Of a stretch of 64,000 nucleotides of DNA, positions 50,761 to 59,603 are shown in pieces. Under the pieces are notes generated by a model that was given only the letters and a program-made list of their open reading frames with translations, was not told the DNA's origin and searched no databases. The translations under genes and the position numbers were made by a program. The number at the start of each line of letters is the position of its first letter. The stretch's first letter is position 1. Source of the DNA: Opitutus terrae PB90-1 (lineage in GTDB: Bacteria > Verrucomicrobiota > Verrucomicrobiia > Opitutales > Opitutaceae); NCBI RefSeq assembly GCF_000019965.1, contig NC_010571.1, forward strand, positions 5,589,001 through 5,653,000. The letters are read 5' to 3'.

Positions 50761-51750
50761 TTAAATGGCGGGGGTGATGCCCGAAGCGCCGGGCGCAACA
50801 GACTCGTTGCTCGTCGAGGAGCCACCGGCCGCATTGGCATTTTCTTCCGGCGCGCGACCGCCCTCCCCGCGCAGCTTCGCCACCGATAGGCCCTGCGTCT
50901 TGGCTTCGACCTTGGCAGCGTGCGTGGCCGCTTCGACGACGCGTTTGCCTTTCTCGAGCAATTCCGAGCCGGCGGCGCGGGTGCGATCACGCAGTTGATC
51001 AACGCGCGGCCCGAGTTTCCGGTTCACCACGGCGGGCGTCGGCAGGGCGAGCCCGATGATCACGCCGGCGGCGAAGCAGCCAAGCGCGACTTCGAGCGGA
51101 TGCTGATCGGCGGTCGTCACCACTCGCTGCCGGGTTGTGGCGTAAAGTTCCTGGCTGCGGGCCTGCACGCCTGCGGTCATTCGGCCGAGCTTCTCGCGCG
51201 CCGTATCCAGTTTCTCGCGGCCGCGTTCGCGTACCGTGGCCATCTGGTGGCGCGCCTTGTCTCCCAACTGGGAGAGTTTTTCCTTCGCCTGGCCCGCCAC
51301 CGTCGAGGCCTTGTCGCCCAAGCCGCCGGTGTCCTCGCCCGTTTCCCCGGTGGGTGCAAACCCCTCCGGGTACGTGCCGATGCTGTCTTCCAGATAGCGC
51401 GTGCTCGAGTCCGGGGCGTCGTCGTTCATGCCGTCGTGCCGGCGCCGGGAGCGCGCTTCGTACACGAGGAAGGCCAGCCCCGCACCAATCATCAATGTCG
51501 GCACGGGATGCGCCTTCACCGTGTTGACGACGGAATGCAGTGCATTCTCGGCGGAGTGGGCCAGCCGCTCGCCCACGGCCGGGCGTTCGCTGTTGTCACT
51601 GCGGCCGCGGAAAAACCCGATCACTTCGTCGAGGAGATGGCGGCCCTGCAGCCGGTTGCCGAGCGCATCGATCGTCTCGTCCATGCGTTCGCGGGTGCTG
51701 TCGATTTCCGAACGCAGCGCGTCGGACTGAAGTTCAGGTTGTGGATTCAT
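50761..51750 (-). CDS. DUF3618-type envelope-associated protein
   Basis: A 329-aa protein. The N-terminal segment SDALRSEIDSTRERMDETIDALGNRL is typical of DUF3618. One hydrophobic helix lies near 85-100 (VPTLMIGAGLAFLVYEA) and another near 220-240 (PLEVALGCFAAGVIIGLALP); between them is a charged, coiled-coil-like region with repeated KEKLSQLGDKAR-type heptads. It probably anchors at the inner membrane, like YqjD/ElaB proteins. It overlaps the holin-like gene by 17 bp and is the last of a three-gene unit. Confidence 0.82.
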   Translation of the reverse strand: MNPQPELQSDALRSEIDSTRERMDETIDALGNRLQGRHLLDEVIGFFRGRSDNSERPAVGERLAHSAENALHSVVNTVKAHPVPTLMIGAGLAFLVYEARSRRRHDGMNDDAPDSSTRYLEDSIGTYPEGFAPTGETGEDTGGLGDKASTVAGQAKEKLSQLGDKARHQMATVRERGREKLDTAREKLGRMTAGVQARSQELYATTRQRVVTTADQHPLEVALGCFAAGVIIGLALPTPAVVNRKLGPRVDQLRDRTRAAGSELLEKGKRVVEAATHAAKVEAKTQGLSVAKLRGEGGRAPEENANAAGGSSTSNESVAPGASGITPAI

Positions 51751-52177
51751 GGGGGTGATGGAGTTTGTCTTGGACCCACTGCTGGTCCTCTTTGAGGGTT
51801 TGAATGGTTTGCCGCGGCATCAGCGGATCGTCAGCGAGCGCCTTGCGCGCGCGATTGAGCATCGCCCAGCCGACGACCGCGACCACAAGGCCGACGAGCG
51901 TCGTGCCCAGCCACCGCGCGGTGTCTTCATCCAGGCCGGCTCGCGCCAGCACGAGACCGATCAACAGGCCGAGCCCGATGAGCAACACGATCACGCCCGT
52001 GAAGGCCACCAGGCCGCCGATCGCAATTTGCGCCACGTGGCTGCCGAGCCGACCGAGGTTTTCCTTCAGCTCCGTCTTGGCCAAGGCCGCTTGCTGCCGA
52101 ACAAGCGTCGCCGCTTCGTCGCGCAAATCGCGCAACAGGCTCGCGAGCGTGCTACCCGTAGGATTGTCGGTGCTCAT
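51734..52177 (-). CDS. Phage-holin-superfamily-type (YqjE-like) membrane protein
   Basis: A 147-aa protein of the Phage_holin_3_6/YqjE family. The amphipathic N-terminus (SLLRDLRDEAATLVRQQAAL) precedes two transmembrane helices (about 45-75 and 85-110). A Shine-Dalgarno-like GGGAGG precedes the ATG. Despite the family name these are chromosomal envelope proteins in stress operons, not phage lysis genes. It overlaps the next gene by 17 bp. Confidence 0.82.
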   Translation of the reverse strand: MSTDNPTGSTLASLLRDLRDEAATLVRQQAALAKTELKENLGRLGSHVAQIAIGGLVAFTGVIVLLIGLGLLIGLVLARAGLDEDTARWLGTTLVGLVVAVVGWAMLNRARKALADDPLMPRQTIQTLKEDQQWVQDKLHHPHESTT

Positions 52178-52189
52178 GGGTCCTCCCGA

Positions 52190-52783
52190 TCAGATCATTG
52201 CCGCCGGTGCGGAGGGTGCATCGGCCATGGACTCCTCGCCACGCGTCTCGCGGTCGGGATCGTAGCCGGTTTGAAACGAATCGGACTCGCCGGTGGATTC
52301 AGCCAACTTCCGGCCAGAGGCCTTCAGCACGCTGCCGAGGATGAACCCGGCAATGCACGCGCCGCCAAAAAACGCCGCCGGGTGCCGGCGGGCGAAATTC
52401 TCGGCGTCGGCACGCAGAGCAGGATAGTCGCGTTCGCGCACGTAGTTCGCGAGACTCTGCAGCCGATCCGCCGCGCGGTGCGTGAGCCAGGCGACGTTGG
52501 GATCCTGCTCCTCGAGCGATTTGGCCGACTCGTGAATCGCACGGCCGTAGCTGTCGACCCGCTCCGCCGCTTCGTCCTTCTTTTCGGCGGCCACCGCGTG
52601 CGCGGTTTCCGCCGCACGGTGCGCCGTGTCAGTCGCCACGGATTTTACCTTGGCCGCGGCTTCGCGTGCGCTCTGCGCCACCTTTGACGTGCCTCGCTCG
52701 TTCGCCGGATCGGCCGCGCCGCCACTCGTAGACGCGCCGCCGGTTGGGGTAGGATTGGGAAAGTTGGATGGGTTCATGGGCAT
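52190..52783 (-). CDS. YqjD-like membrane-anchored protein, poorly characterised
   Basis: A 197-aa protein with an Asn/Gly/Ser-rich N-terminus, a long Ala/Lys/Glu helix (about 30-110) predicted to be coiled coil, and one membrane helix (AAFFGGACIAGFILGSVLKA, about 139-158). A GGAGG is placed 10 nt before the ATG. It is the first gene of the YqjD/YqjE/DUF3618 unit. Such proteins attach ribosomes or respond to envelope or osmotic stress in other bacteria; here that is inferred. Confidence 0.75.
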   Translation of the reverse strand: MPMNPSNFPNPTPTGGASTSGGAADPANERGTSKVAQSAREAAAKVKSVATDTAHRAAETAHAVAAEKKDEAAERVDSYGRAIHESAKSLEEQDPNVAWLTHRAADRLQSLANYVRERDYPALRADAENFARRHPAAFFGGACIAGFILGSVLKASGRKLAESTGESDSFQTGYDPDRETRGEESMADAPSAPAAMI

Positions 52784-53022
52784 CGATGTTCAACCTCCGC
52801 TGGACCGGGCCTACTAAGCACTGACCATACCTGCGCGCCGCCAGACTGCGTTCGCACGCTAAGCCGTTGCGCGGGAGTTTCCAAAAAACTCGAGGCGCGC
52901 GGGAAGCTCTGCCGTGCCCCGCGCGCGCCAGTTGCAATGTGCCGAGGCGGCTTCCGCCAATCTTGCAATCTGCACCCGCTTCGGCCGCGCGCGCTCGCGT
53001 CGCGGCGTCGCGGCGGCATGGC

Positions 53023-55149
53023 TCAGCGGGCCGCGGTCTGCAACGTGCGCGACGGTTCCGCCCGCCCGGGCGGTTGCGGCCGACGCGCGCGCAGCACGCT
53101 GTGATTCACCGGCCGGCGCTGGTCCGGCGTCAAAGGCGGAAGCTCGGGCAGCGCTTCGTGGCGCGTTTGGTCGAGCCAGCTTCGCGCCATCAACCGAAAC
53201 TCCTCCCAGCGTTCCGCAATGAACTGATCGCGGCCGGTCATCGGCGCGCCATCGCCTTCGAGCGGCCCCGCGGCCGCCGCTTGTCGGAGCAGGCTGCGCC
53301 ACTCCGTCAACAGCCGGTCGAGATCCCCGCGGCCGGCGGTTTCCACCGCATCGAGCACTTCGCGCGTGCGCGCGCGTTGCTCCACCAGCGCGCGCACCGC
53401 TTCACTGGCGCCCGAGCCGTAGTTCACCGGCAGGCCTTCCTGCAGCCAGCCATCGATGGTCAACCGCCGGTAGGCGCGCGTGCACTCCGCCGCCAAGCGG
53501 CCGAGCCACCGCGGATTCGTGCCGCAGAATCGTTCGCCCGCAAACAGGTTCGCCGCGTCGAACATCAGATCGTCCAGCGGATAGCGGCGATTCTCCAGCG
53601 CCGCGGCGAGCGCCAGCCCTTCCGGCCCGAGGAACGCCGACACGATCTCGCCGCGCACCGTGAGCCGCAACTGCCGGTCGAGCACGCCCGTGCGTTGCCA
53701 CTGCCAGAGCAGCGTCGGCTGCGGCGTGAGCGCGAGGCAGGCGCTGCGCAATGAACAGGTGTTGCAACCCGCAAAAGGATTCCGCTCGCGGCGCACGACG
53801 CGCGCGCGGCCGGTGTCGGTCAACTCGCCGCACGGCAACCGCGCCAGCGGCAGCCGGGCCGTATGATCGGCGCCGAGCGCGATCCGGCCTTCCGCGAAAA
53901 ACCGCGCCGCCTCGGTCGCCGCCAGTTCGGCGGCATCACGGCCGGCGCGCAGTTGGCGCAGGAAAAACGCCCACGGCAGCGCGTTCGCGCGCTTCAAGCG
54001 CAGCGGCTCTGCGCGTCGCATACGCGGCGTGCCACTGCTCACGAGCACGAAGCCCGCCTCATCCAGACCACGCCGGCCGGCGCGCCCGATCATCTGCAGC
54101 AACTCATGTGGTGCGATCTCGTGATCCAATTGCTCGTGACGATAACTGCTCGCGGTGATCAACACCGACCGCAGCGAAAAGTTGATTCCGGCGCTCAGCC
54201 CGAGCGTCGCCACGACCGCGCGCAGCTGGCCCGCTTTCGCGAGCGGTTCGATCAAGCCCGCCCGTTGCGCGTAACTCAGTCCGCTATGGTGGTAAGCGAC
54301 GCGCGCGCGCAGCATCTTGCTCAGCGTGGGGCCGCACAGTTGTTCCTGCTCCGGCGTCAACGTCAGCGGATCGGCCAGCGGCAGCTCGCGTGCAAACTGC
54401 CGCGCCAGCCGTTCGGCGTCGCGGCGGTGCGGCGCAAACACCAGCACCGGCCCGAGTCCCTCGCGCAGCGCGCCGGCCACGCGTTTCGACCAGTAGCCTT
54501 CGATCACGCGCGGCAGCCCGTGCACCAGGTCGTCCACGTCCACTTCCTCCAGTTGCACGGGACGTTCGCGATGCTGCACGACCTCGGCATTGCGACCGAG
54601 CCGATTCAGCCAGGCGGCGACGTCACCGGGGTTGGCAACCGCGCCGGAGAGCAAGAGCAGCTGCAACTCCGGCGGCACCGAAAGCAGGACGCCTTCGTAG
54701 TGGTTGCCGCGATGAGGATCCGCGATCCAGTGATACTCGTCGATCACGAGCAGATGAAACGGCTCGCCGCGATCTTTCGCCCGCGAGCGCGGACCCTGCG
54801 CTGCTGCGCGCGCACCCACCACCGAGCCTTGCACGGCCTCGAGCGTCGCCACAATCACCGGTGCTTCGGGATCGACACACAAGTCGCCGGTCATGATGCC
54901 GACGCGCCAGCCGCGGCTGCGCCACTCCGCGTATTTGTCGTTCGCCAGCGCGCGCGTCGGCACGGTGAACAGCGCACGCTTGCCCGAGCTGCTTTGTTCC
55001 ACCCAGCGCTCGAACACGTACGTTTTGCCAGCGCCCGTCGGCGCATCGACGATCACGTCGCGCCCCGCACGCAAACCCGCGAGTGCCAGCGCCTGCCAGC
55101 GGTCTGGCAGCGTCAGCTTTTGCAGGCACTCAAACGCGTTCGCAAGCAC
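53023..55149 (-). CDS. Ski2-like DEAD/DEAH-box helicase
   Basis: A 708-aa SF2 helicase. Motif I APTGAGKT is at 36-43, motif II DEYH at 137-140, motif III reads LSGAVANPGDV, and motif VI is QMIGRAGRRGLDEAG, the Ski2-like form. A Cys motif CNTCSLRSACLAL follows the helicase core and could bind a metal ion. Members of this family unwind RNA or DNA; the specific substrate is unknown. It is monocistronic. Confidence 0.88.
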   Translation of the reverse strand: MLANAFECLQKLTLPDRWQALALAGLRAGRDVIVDAPTGAGKTYVFERWVEQSSSGKRALFTVPTRALANDKYAEWRSRGWRVGIMTGDLCVDPEAPVIVATLEAVQGSVVGARAAAQGPRSRAKDRGEPFHLLVIDEYHWIADPHRGNHYEGVLLSVPPELQLLLLSGAVANPGDVAAWLNRLGRNAEVVQHRERPVQLEEVDVDDLVHGLPRVIEGYWSKRVAGALREGLGPVLVFAPHRRDAERLARQFARELPLADPLTLTPEQEQLCGPTLSKMLRARVAYHHSGLSYAQRAGLIEPLAKAGQLRAVVATLGLSAGINFSLRSVLITASSYRHEQLDHEIAPHELLQMIGRAGRRGLDEAGFVLVSSGTPRMRRAEPLRLKRANALPWAFFLRQLRAGRDAAELAATEAARFFAEGRIALGADHTARLPLARLPCGELTDTGRARVVRRERNPFAGCNTCSLRSACLALTPQPTLLWQWQRTGVLDRQLRLTVRGEIVSAFLGPEGLALAAALENRRYPLDDLMFDAANLFAGERFCGTNPRWLGRLAAECTRAYRRLTIDGWLQEGLPVNYGSGASEAVRALVEQRARTREVLDAVETAGRGDLDRLLTEWRSLLRQAAAAGPLEGDGAPMTGRDQFIAERWEEFRLMARSWLDQTRHEALPELPPLTPDQRRPVNHSVLRARRPQPPGRAEPSRTLQTAAR

Positions 55150-55464
55150 GGCAGCAGACTGGGGGTGCGCTCACCACCGGTCAAACGGGCGCTGTCATTT
55201 TTCGCGCGTTCTTCTGCTCGCGCGCGGCGCGCCGTTCGCGGCGAGAAGGTTGCGACAAATTCCGCCGCGCGCGCCGCCGAACTCCGCGCGCCATGGAGAA
55301 ATCGCCCCCACCCCGGCATGGCGTGAGTTCCGACCACCATTCCGGGCGTTTCGGCGGGCTCATCGCTTGAGGCGCCGAAACCCGGGCGCATGTTGCCGTT
55401 CTAAGTCCACTTCCACGCCAGTTCATCCGAGCCGGCGTGCTCAACCATAAACCGAGGAAATAAC
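55150..55464. other. Divergent promoter gap between helicase and PEP-CTERM genes
   Basis: This 315-bp gap contains no gene or tRNA I can support. It must hold promoters for both divergent genes. The only clear signal is the GAGGAAATAAC ribosome-binding site before 55465. Confidence 0.5.
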
Positions 55465-56148
55465 ATGCTTAACCGCATTCGCGCAACATCCGCACTGGCC
55501 TTGGGGCTTGTGCTGACAGCCGCGGCCGCCAACGCCCAGCTTCTGCTGAGCGGCCACACCACCGGCTCGTTTCAAGACTTGTCGGAGGCCAACACCACTG
55601 TGACGAACGCCGGCGACGGCAGTTCAGCCACGTTCCAGACTGGCATCGCCACGACGGGCTCGACGCAATCGCGCATCGAGTTCCAGAACGCGACGTTCAG
55701 CGACGTGGGGTCCGGTGAGCCGATCCAGGTGGGGCTGTTCAACATCACCAACGGCGTGACGGAACTTGGCTCGGGCGCGCCCACGGCCCAGTTCAATCTT
55801 GGCCTCGAGCTCAACTCTCCGGAGATGCAGCAACTGGTGCTCAGCACGATCACCTTCCATATCGATCACACGCCCAATCGTCCGGGCGCGGTGCCCGATA
55901 CGTTCGCCGTGACGTTTAACCAGCCCGCGCCGGTGAAAATCCAGAACACGCTCGTGCAGTTCCACGTGAACGTTGACCCGAGCGAGTTCCCGATCGCCGA
56001 GAACGGCACGATCCAGAAAGGCGACATCACGGTGACGTTCACCCCCGTACCCGAGCCGTCCACCTATGCCGCGTGCGGCGCTGCTCTACTCGTCGGCCTG
56101 ATCGGCTACCGCCGCTTCCGCGCGACGCGCAGTCCGGTCGCGGTCTGA
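55465..56148 (+). CDS. PEP-CTERM exported protein
   Basis: A 227-aa secreted protein of unknown function. Residues 1-24 are a signal peptide; the C-terminal 33 residues (195-227, starting VPEPSTYAACGAALLVGLIG and ending in basic residues) form a PEP-CTERM sorting signal recognised by exosortase. The central region is Ser/Thr/Asn-rich and beta-strand-like. It has a clear Shine-Dalgarno and a perfect terminator. No exosortase gene is in the window. Confidence 0.9.
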   Translation: MLNRIRATSALALGLVLTAAAANAQLLLSGHTTGSFQDLSEANTTVTNAGDGSSATFQTGIATTGSTQSRIEFQNATFSDVGSGEPIQVGLFNITNGVTELGSGAPTAQFNLGLELNSPEMQQLVLSTITFHIDHTPNRPGAVPDTFAVTFNQPAPVKIQNTLVQFHVNVDPSEFPIAENGTIQKGDITVTFTPVPEPSTYAACGAALLVGLIGYRRFRATRSPVAV

Positions 56149-56174
56149 GCGCTCCTGCTCACTCCCTTCCACCA

Positions 56175-56204
56175 GGCCGCTCCGATCGGAGCGGCCTTTT
56201 TTTT
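56175..56204 (+). terminator. Rho-independent terminator of the PEP-CTERM gene
   Basis: GGCCGCTCCGA is followed immediately by its reverse complement and eight T residues, the strongest canonical terminator in the window. Confidence 0.95.
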
Positions 56205-56256
56205 CGTGCGAGCATGGTGATTCCCTTTCGCGCGGCGGCCGCTAGCGTCGAGAACG

Positions 56257-57303
56257 ATGAAGCCCGCCGTCATCGAAGGCGCTTACCTGCGCGATCTTCT
56301 TGCCCAGCCCGCCGCCGTGACCGCCACGTTGACCGCCTTGAACCACGGGCCGGACCTGGCGCGGTTCCGCGCCGCGTTCACGAGCGGCCAGCTGCAGCGC
56401 GTGGTGCTGACCGGAATGGGATCCAGCTACACCGCGCTCCACCCGCTTCAGCTTCAGTGGGTGCGAGCCGGCCGCACGGTCGTGCGCGTGGAAACGTCCG
56501 AATTGGTGCATCACCAGCCCGGCTGGCTCACGCCGGAGACGCTCGTCGTAGCCGTCAGCCAGAGCGGCGCCAGTGCGGAAATAATCCGGCTGCTCGAGCT
56601 GAATCGCGGACGAGCGCCGGTCATCGGTGTCACGAACACGCCTGACAGCGTGCTCGCTCGCGCCGCCGACGCGTGCGTGCCCCTCGCAGCGGGATTGGAA
56701 GCCACCGTCGCGTGCAAAACCTATGTCGCGAGTCTGGTCGCGTTGAGCTGGCTTGAGTTCGCGCTGACCGCACCGGATCGTTGGGAGGACGCCGCCGCGG
56801 AACTGCGCGACGCCGCGAATGCGATGGGCGACTATCTCGTTCAGTGGCGCGAGCATGTTGGCAGTCTCGCAGCGTTGCTCGGGCGCGAGCGCGCGACGTT
56901 TTTCCTCGGTCGCGGCGTTTCACTCGCCGCCGCCGACACCGCCGGACTGATCATGAAGGAGGCCGCGCGTTGTCCCGCCGAGAGCTCGAGCTGTGCCGCG
57001 TTCCGGCACGGTCCCCTCGAACTGCTCGGACCGGCGACGCAGGTCGTGGTGTTCGCGGGCGAGGCCCTGACGCTCGAACTGAACCGCCGCCTGTGGCGCG
57101 AATGCTGCGCGGCGGGCGCTCACGCGTGGTGGTGCGGCGTCGATAGCGCGCAGCCGGCGTTTCGACTGCCGGCGCACGCAGCGCCCGCGCTCCCGCTGCT
57201 CGAGATCCTGCCCGTCCAGATGATGACGGTTGCGCTCGCTGCACTCGGCGGCCGCGAGGCGGGCCAGTTCGCGCGCGCGTCCAAGGTGACCACCGTCGAG
57301 TGA
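56257..57303 (+). CDS. SIS-domain sugar isomerase-like protein (GlmS C-terminal/AgaS type)
   Basis: A 348-aa protein with two sugar isomerase (SIS) domains. The first has TGMGSSYTA (about 51-59) and VSQSGASAE (about 99-107); the second has [16 protein letters not shown]. No glutaminase domain is present, so it is a phosphosugar isomerase or deaminase rather than a full GlmS. It lies 182 bp before a DUF1846 gene on the same strand. The substrate is unknown, probably an amino-sugar phosphate. Confidence 0.87.
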   Translation: MKPAVIEGAYLRDLLAQPAAVTATLTALNHGPDLARFRAAFTSGQLQRVVLTGMGSSYTALHPLQLQWVRAGRTVVRVETSELVHHQPGWLTPETLVVAVSQSGASAEIIRLLELNRGRAPVIGVTNTPDSVLARAADACVPLAAGLEATVACKTYVASLVALSWLEFALTAPDRWEDAAAELRDAANAMGDYLVQWREHVGSLAALLGRERATFFLGRGVSLAAADTAGLIMKEAARCPAESSSCAAFRHGPLELLGPATQVVVFAGEALTLELNRRLWRECCAAGAHAWWCGVDSAQPAFRLPAHAAPALPLLEILPVQMMTVALAALGGREAGQFARASKVTTVE

Positions 57304-57354
57304 TTCGCGCACGGCGGAGTGTCGCTCCGGACGCATCTCGATCTCCTGCAAAGC

Positions 57355-57373
57355 CACGGGCGAGACGCCCGTG
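57355..57373. repeat. Single-hairpin repeat, CACGGGCG family
   Basis: CACGGGCG-AGA-CGCCCGTG followed by CCACGTG, lying between the SIS and DUF1846 genes. Confidence 0.8.
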
Positions 57374-57485
57374 CCACGTGCATGGGCGTCTCGCCACTGT
57401 CGGGAAAGCGAAACGCGCGCCGCATGGTTGCGGCCGTTTCTGCATTGTGGCCGGTCCGGTGACCTGCGCAAATGATGCCCAATCC

Positions 57486-59003
57486 ATGGCTCCGCGCATT
57501 GGCTTCGACAACGAACGTTATCTGGAACAGCAGAGCGCCGCGATTCTCGAGCGGGTGAAGGGCTTCGACAGCAAGCTCTACCTCGAGTTCGGCGGCAAAC
57601 TGCTCTTCGACTATCACGCCTCCCGCGTGCTGCCGGGGTTCGCACCCAATGTGAAGATGCAGCTCCTCCAGAAGCTGCGCGATCAGGCGGAGGTCGTGAT
57701 CTGCATCTACGCCGGCGACATCGAAAAGAAAAAGATGCGCGCCGACTTCGGGATCACCTACGACACCGATACGCTCAAGACGATCGATGACCTGCGCGAG
57801 TGGAACGTCATTGTGCGTGCGGTCGTCATCACGCGGTTTGACGAACAGCCCGCCGCCGTCGCGTTCAAGAACCGGCTCGAACGCCGCGGCGTGCGCGTCT
57901 ACACGCACCGGCCCACGCGCGGCTACCCCGCGGACGTCGACACGATCGTCAGCGAAGCCGGCTACGGCGCGAACCCGGCCATCGAGACCGAGCGGCCGAT
58001 CGTCGTCGTCACCGGCCCCGGGCCCGGCAGTGGCAAACTCGCGACGTGCCTCAGCCAGCTCTATCACGAGCACAAGCGCGGCGTGCGCGCGCACTACGCG
58101 AAATTTGAAACTTTCCCGATTTGGAATCTCCCGCTGAAGCACGAGGTGAACGTCGCCTACGAGGCCGCCACGGCCGAGCTGAAGGACGTCAACCTCATCG
58201 ACCACTTTCACCTCGAGGCCTATGGCCAGCAAGCGGTGAACTACAACCGCGACCTCGAGGCGTTTCCCCTCCTGCGACGGATCGTCGAACGGATCACGGG
58301 GGAGCCGTCGTTCTACAAATCACCCACTGACATGGGCGTGAATCGCGCCGGCTTTGGCATCGTCGACGACGCGGCCTGCCGCGAAGCCAGCAAGCAGGAG
58401 ATCATCCGTCGCTACTACAGCTACGCGTGCGAATACGCCATGGGGCTCGTCGACAAGGAGACGGTACAGCGCGTCGAGATGTTGATGAACGCCCAGGGTC
58501 TCTCGCCGAAGGACCGGCAAGTCGTCGCGCATGCGCACGAAGCGGCGCGGCTCGGCCAGGAGGCCGGCAAGGGCCGCGACGGCATCTGCTGCGCCGCCGC
58601 GCTCGAGTTGAAGGACGGCCGCATCGTGACCGGCAAAAACTCGCCGCACATGCACGCCGCCGCGAGCCTCGTGCTGAACGCCGCGAAGCTGCTCGCCGAC
58701 ATCCCCGACAACCTGCACCTGTTGCCGCCCATCATCACGACGTCGCTCGCGCACTTTAAGAAAAACGTGCTCAAGCGAAACGTGATGAGCCTCGACCTCG
58801 AGGAGACGCTCATCGCGCTCAGCATCAGTGCGACGATGAATCCGGCGGCCAGCGCGGCGATCGAGCAGCTCAAGGAACTCAGCGGCTGCGACGTGCACCT
58901 CACGCACATCCCGAGCCCCGGCGACGCCGCCGGACTCCGCAAGCTCGGCGTGCAGCTGACCAGCGATCCGGAGTTCGCTTCGAAGCTGCTTTATCTTACC
59001 TGA
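57486..59003 (+). CDS. DUF1846 family protein
   Basis: A 505-aa cytoplasmic protein of the DUF1846 family, recognised by its start [18 protein letters not shown] and segments such as [20 protein letters not shown] (a P-loop-like nucleotide-binding stretch) and [12 protein letters not shown]. Family members are about 500 aa, so it is complete. The ATG at 57486 matches the family start. Function is not established. Confidence 0.9.
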   Translation: MAPRIGFDNERYLEQQSAAILERVKGFDSKLYLEFGGKLLFDYHASRVLPGFAPNVKMQLLQKLRDQAEVVICIYAGDIEKKKMRADFGITYDTDTLKTIDDLREWNVIVRAVVITRFDEQPAAVAFKNRLERRGVRVYTHRPTRGYPADVDTIVSEAGYGANPAIETERPIVVVTGPGPGSGKLATCLSQLYHEHKRGVRAHYAKFETFPIWNLPLKHEVNVAYEAATAELKDVNLIDHFHLEAYGQQAVNYNRDLEAFPLLRRIVERITGEPSFYKSPTDMGVNRAGFGIVDDAACREASKQEIIRRYYSYACEYAMGLVDKETVQRVEMLMNAQGLSPKDRQVVAHAHEAARLGQEAGKGRDGICCAAALELKDGRIVTGKNSPHMHAAASLVLNAAKLLADIPDNLHLLPPIITTSLAHFKKNVLKRNVMSLDLEETLIALSISATMNPAASAAIEQLKELSGCDVHLTHIPSPGDAAGLRKLGVQLTSDPEFASKLLYLT

Positions 59004-59096
59004 GTCCGGAATCGCTCGCGGTAGAGCGGCGACGGCTCAGGGTTCCCGGAGGCGCATATCGCTCGCCAGAAATAGGCGAACGCTCGGACTACGTGG

Positions 59097-59115
59097 CACG
59101 GGCGTCCCGCCCGTG
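59097..59115. repeat. Single-hairpin repeat, CACGGGCG family
   Basis: CACGGGCG-TCC-CGCCCGTG in the 600-bp gap after DUF1846. No gene is recognised in 59004-59375; the long open frames there lack any family match. Confidence 0.8.
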
Positions 59116-59375
59116 AGCCTGACCGAATCGAGCCGCGCCCGCGCTTCTGTGTCTCACGAAAAATGCATCGTCGCGTGGCGCTACAGATCCTGCGCCCCGG
59201 CGTCGCGCGCGGCGACAACGCGCGCCACTACATTCGTTCGCTGCACGAACTCGTCCTCCTGGTCGCAGCGCACGGCGCAGCCGCGGCTTCGCGCTGAGTC
59301 CGTCGCGCCAGAAGCCAAGGCCTTGCTTCCGCGCGGCAAGGTGTGAGCCGCGTTGGACCATCAGCGCAAAATGGC

Positions 59376-59405
59376 GAAGGCCGGATCCTTGCGGAACCGG
59401 CCTTC
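59376..59405 (-). terminator. Hairpin downstream of the tRNA-Met 3' end
   Basis: Stem GAAGGCCGG / CCGGCCTTC extends to TCC-TTGC-GGA, four bases beyond the tRNA CCA-like end. On the minus strand a weak T-run (CATTTTGC) follows. It is the original terminator of the tRNA gene, kept with the 3' half. Confidence 0.6.
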
Positions 59406-59408
59406 ATG

Positions 59409-59451
59409 GGTGCAGGGGTTGGATTTGAACCAACGACCTTCAGGTTATGAG
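59409..59451 (-). tRNA. 3' half of a tRNA-Met gene, element attachment site
   Basis: On the minus strand the sequence runs from the anticodon region CTCATAACC (anticodon CAT) through the T-arm GGTTCAAATCC to TGCACC. Beyond 59451 it no longer resembles a tRNA: the D-arm and 5' acceptor strand are missing. A half tRNA followed at once by an integrase gene is the classic footprint of site-specific insertion (att site). The complete tRNA should lie at the far end of the element, outside the window. Confidence 0.8.
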
Positions 59452-59501
59452 GGCAACTTCGACCGCCAGCACTCTCAAGCAGTTAACCCCACTTTGGGGG
59501 C

Positions 59502-59522
59502 ATGTTTGGCGTAATGTTTGGC
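59502..59522. repeat. Direct repeat near the attachment site, possible integrase arm sites
   Basis: ATGTTTGGC occurs twice (59502-59510 and 59514-59522), spaced by 12 bp, between the tRNA fragment and the integrase start. Arm-type integrase sites are often short direct repeats at this position. Confidence 0.4.
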
Positions 59523-59603
59523 TACCGCGATTTCGGGAGGTGCTGCCCGTTGCCCGCAGTTGCACGAGGTCACAAACCTCAACGCAACCAGGAGAGCAAC
59601 GTC

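Noticed and set aside
51734-52177. Prophage holin
   Set aside because: No lysis or structural phage genes nearby; the YqjD/YqjE/DUF3618 context indicates an envelope-stress unit.
59409-59600. Complete functional tRNA-Met gene
   Set aside because: The sequence past 59451 does not form a D-arm or 5' acceptor strand; only the 3' half is present.
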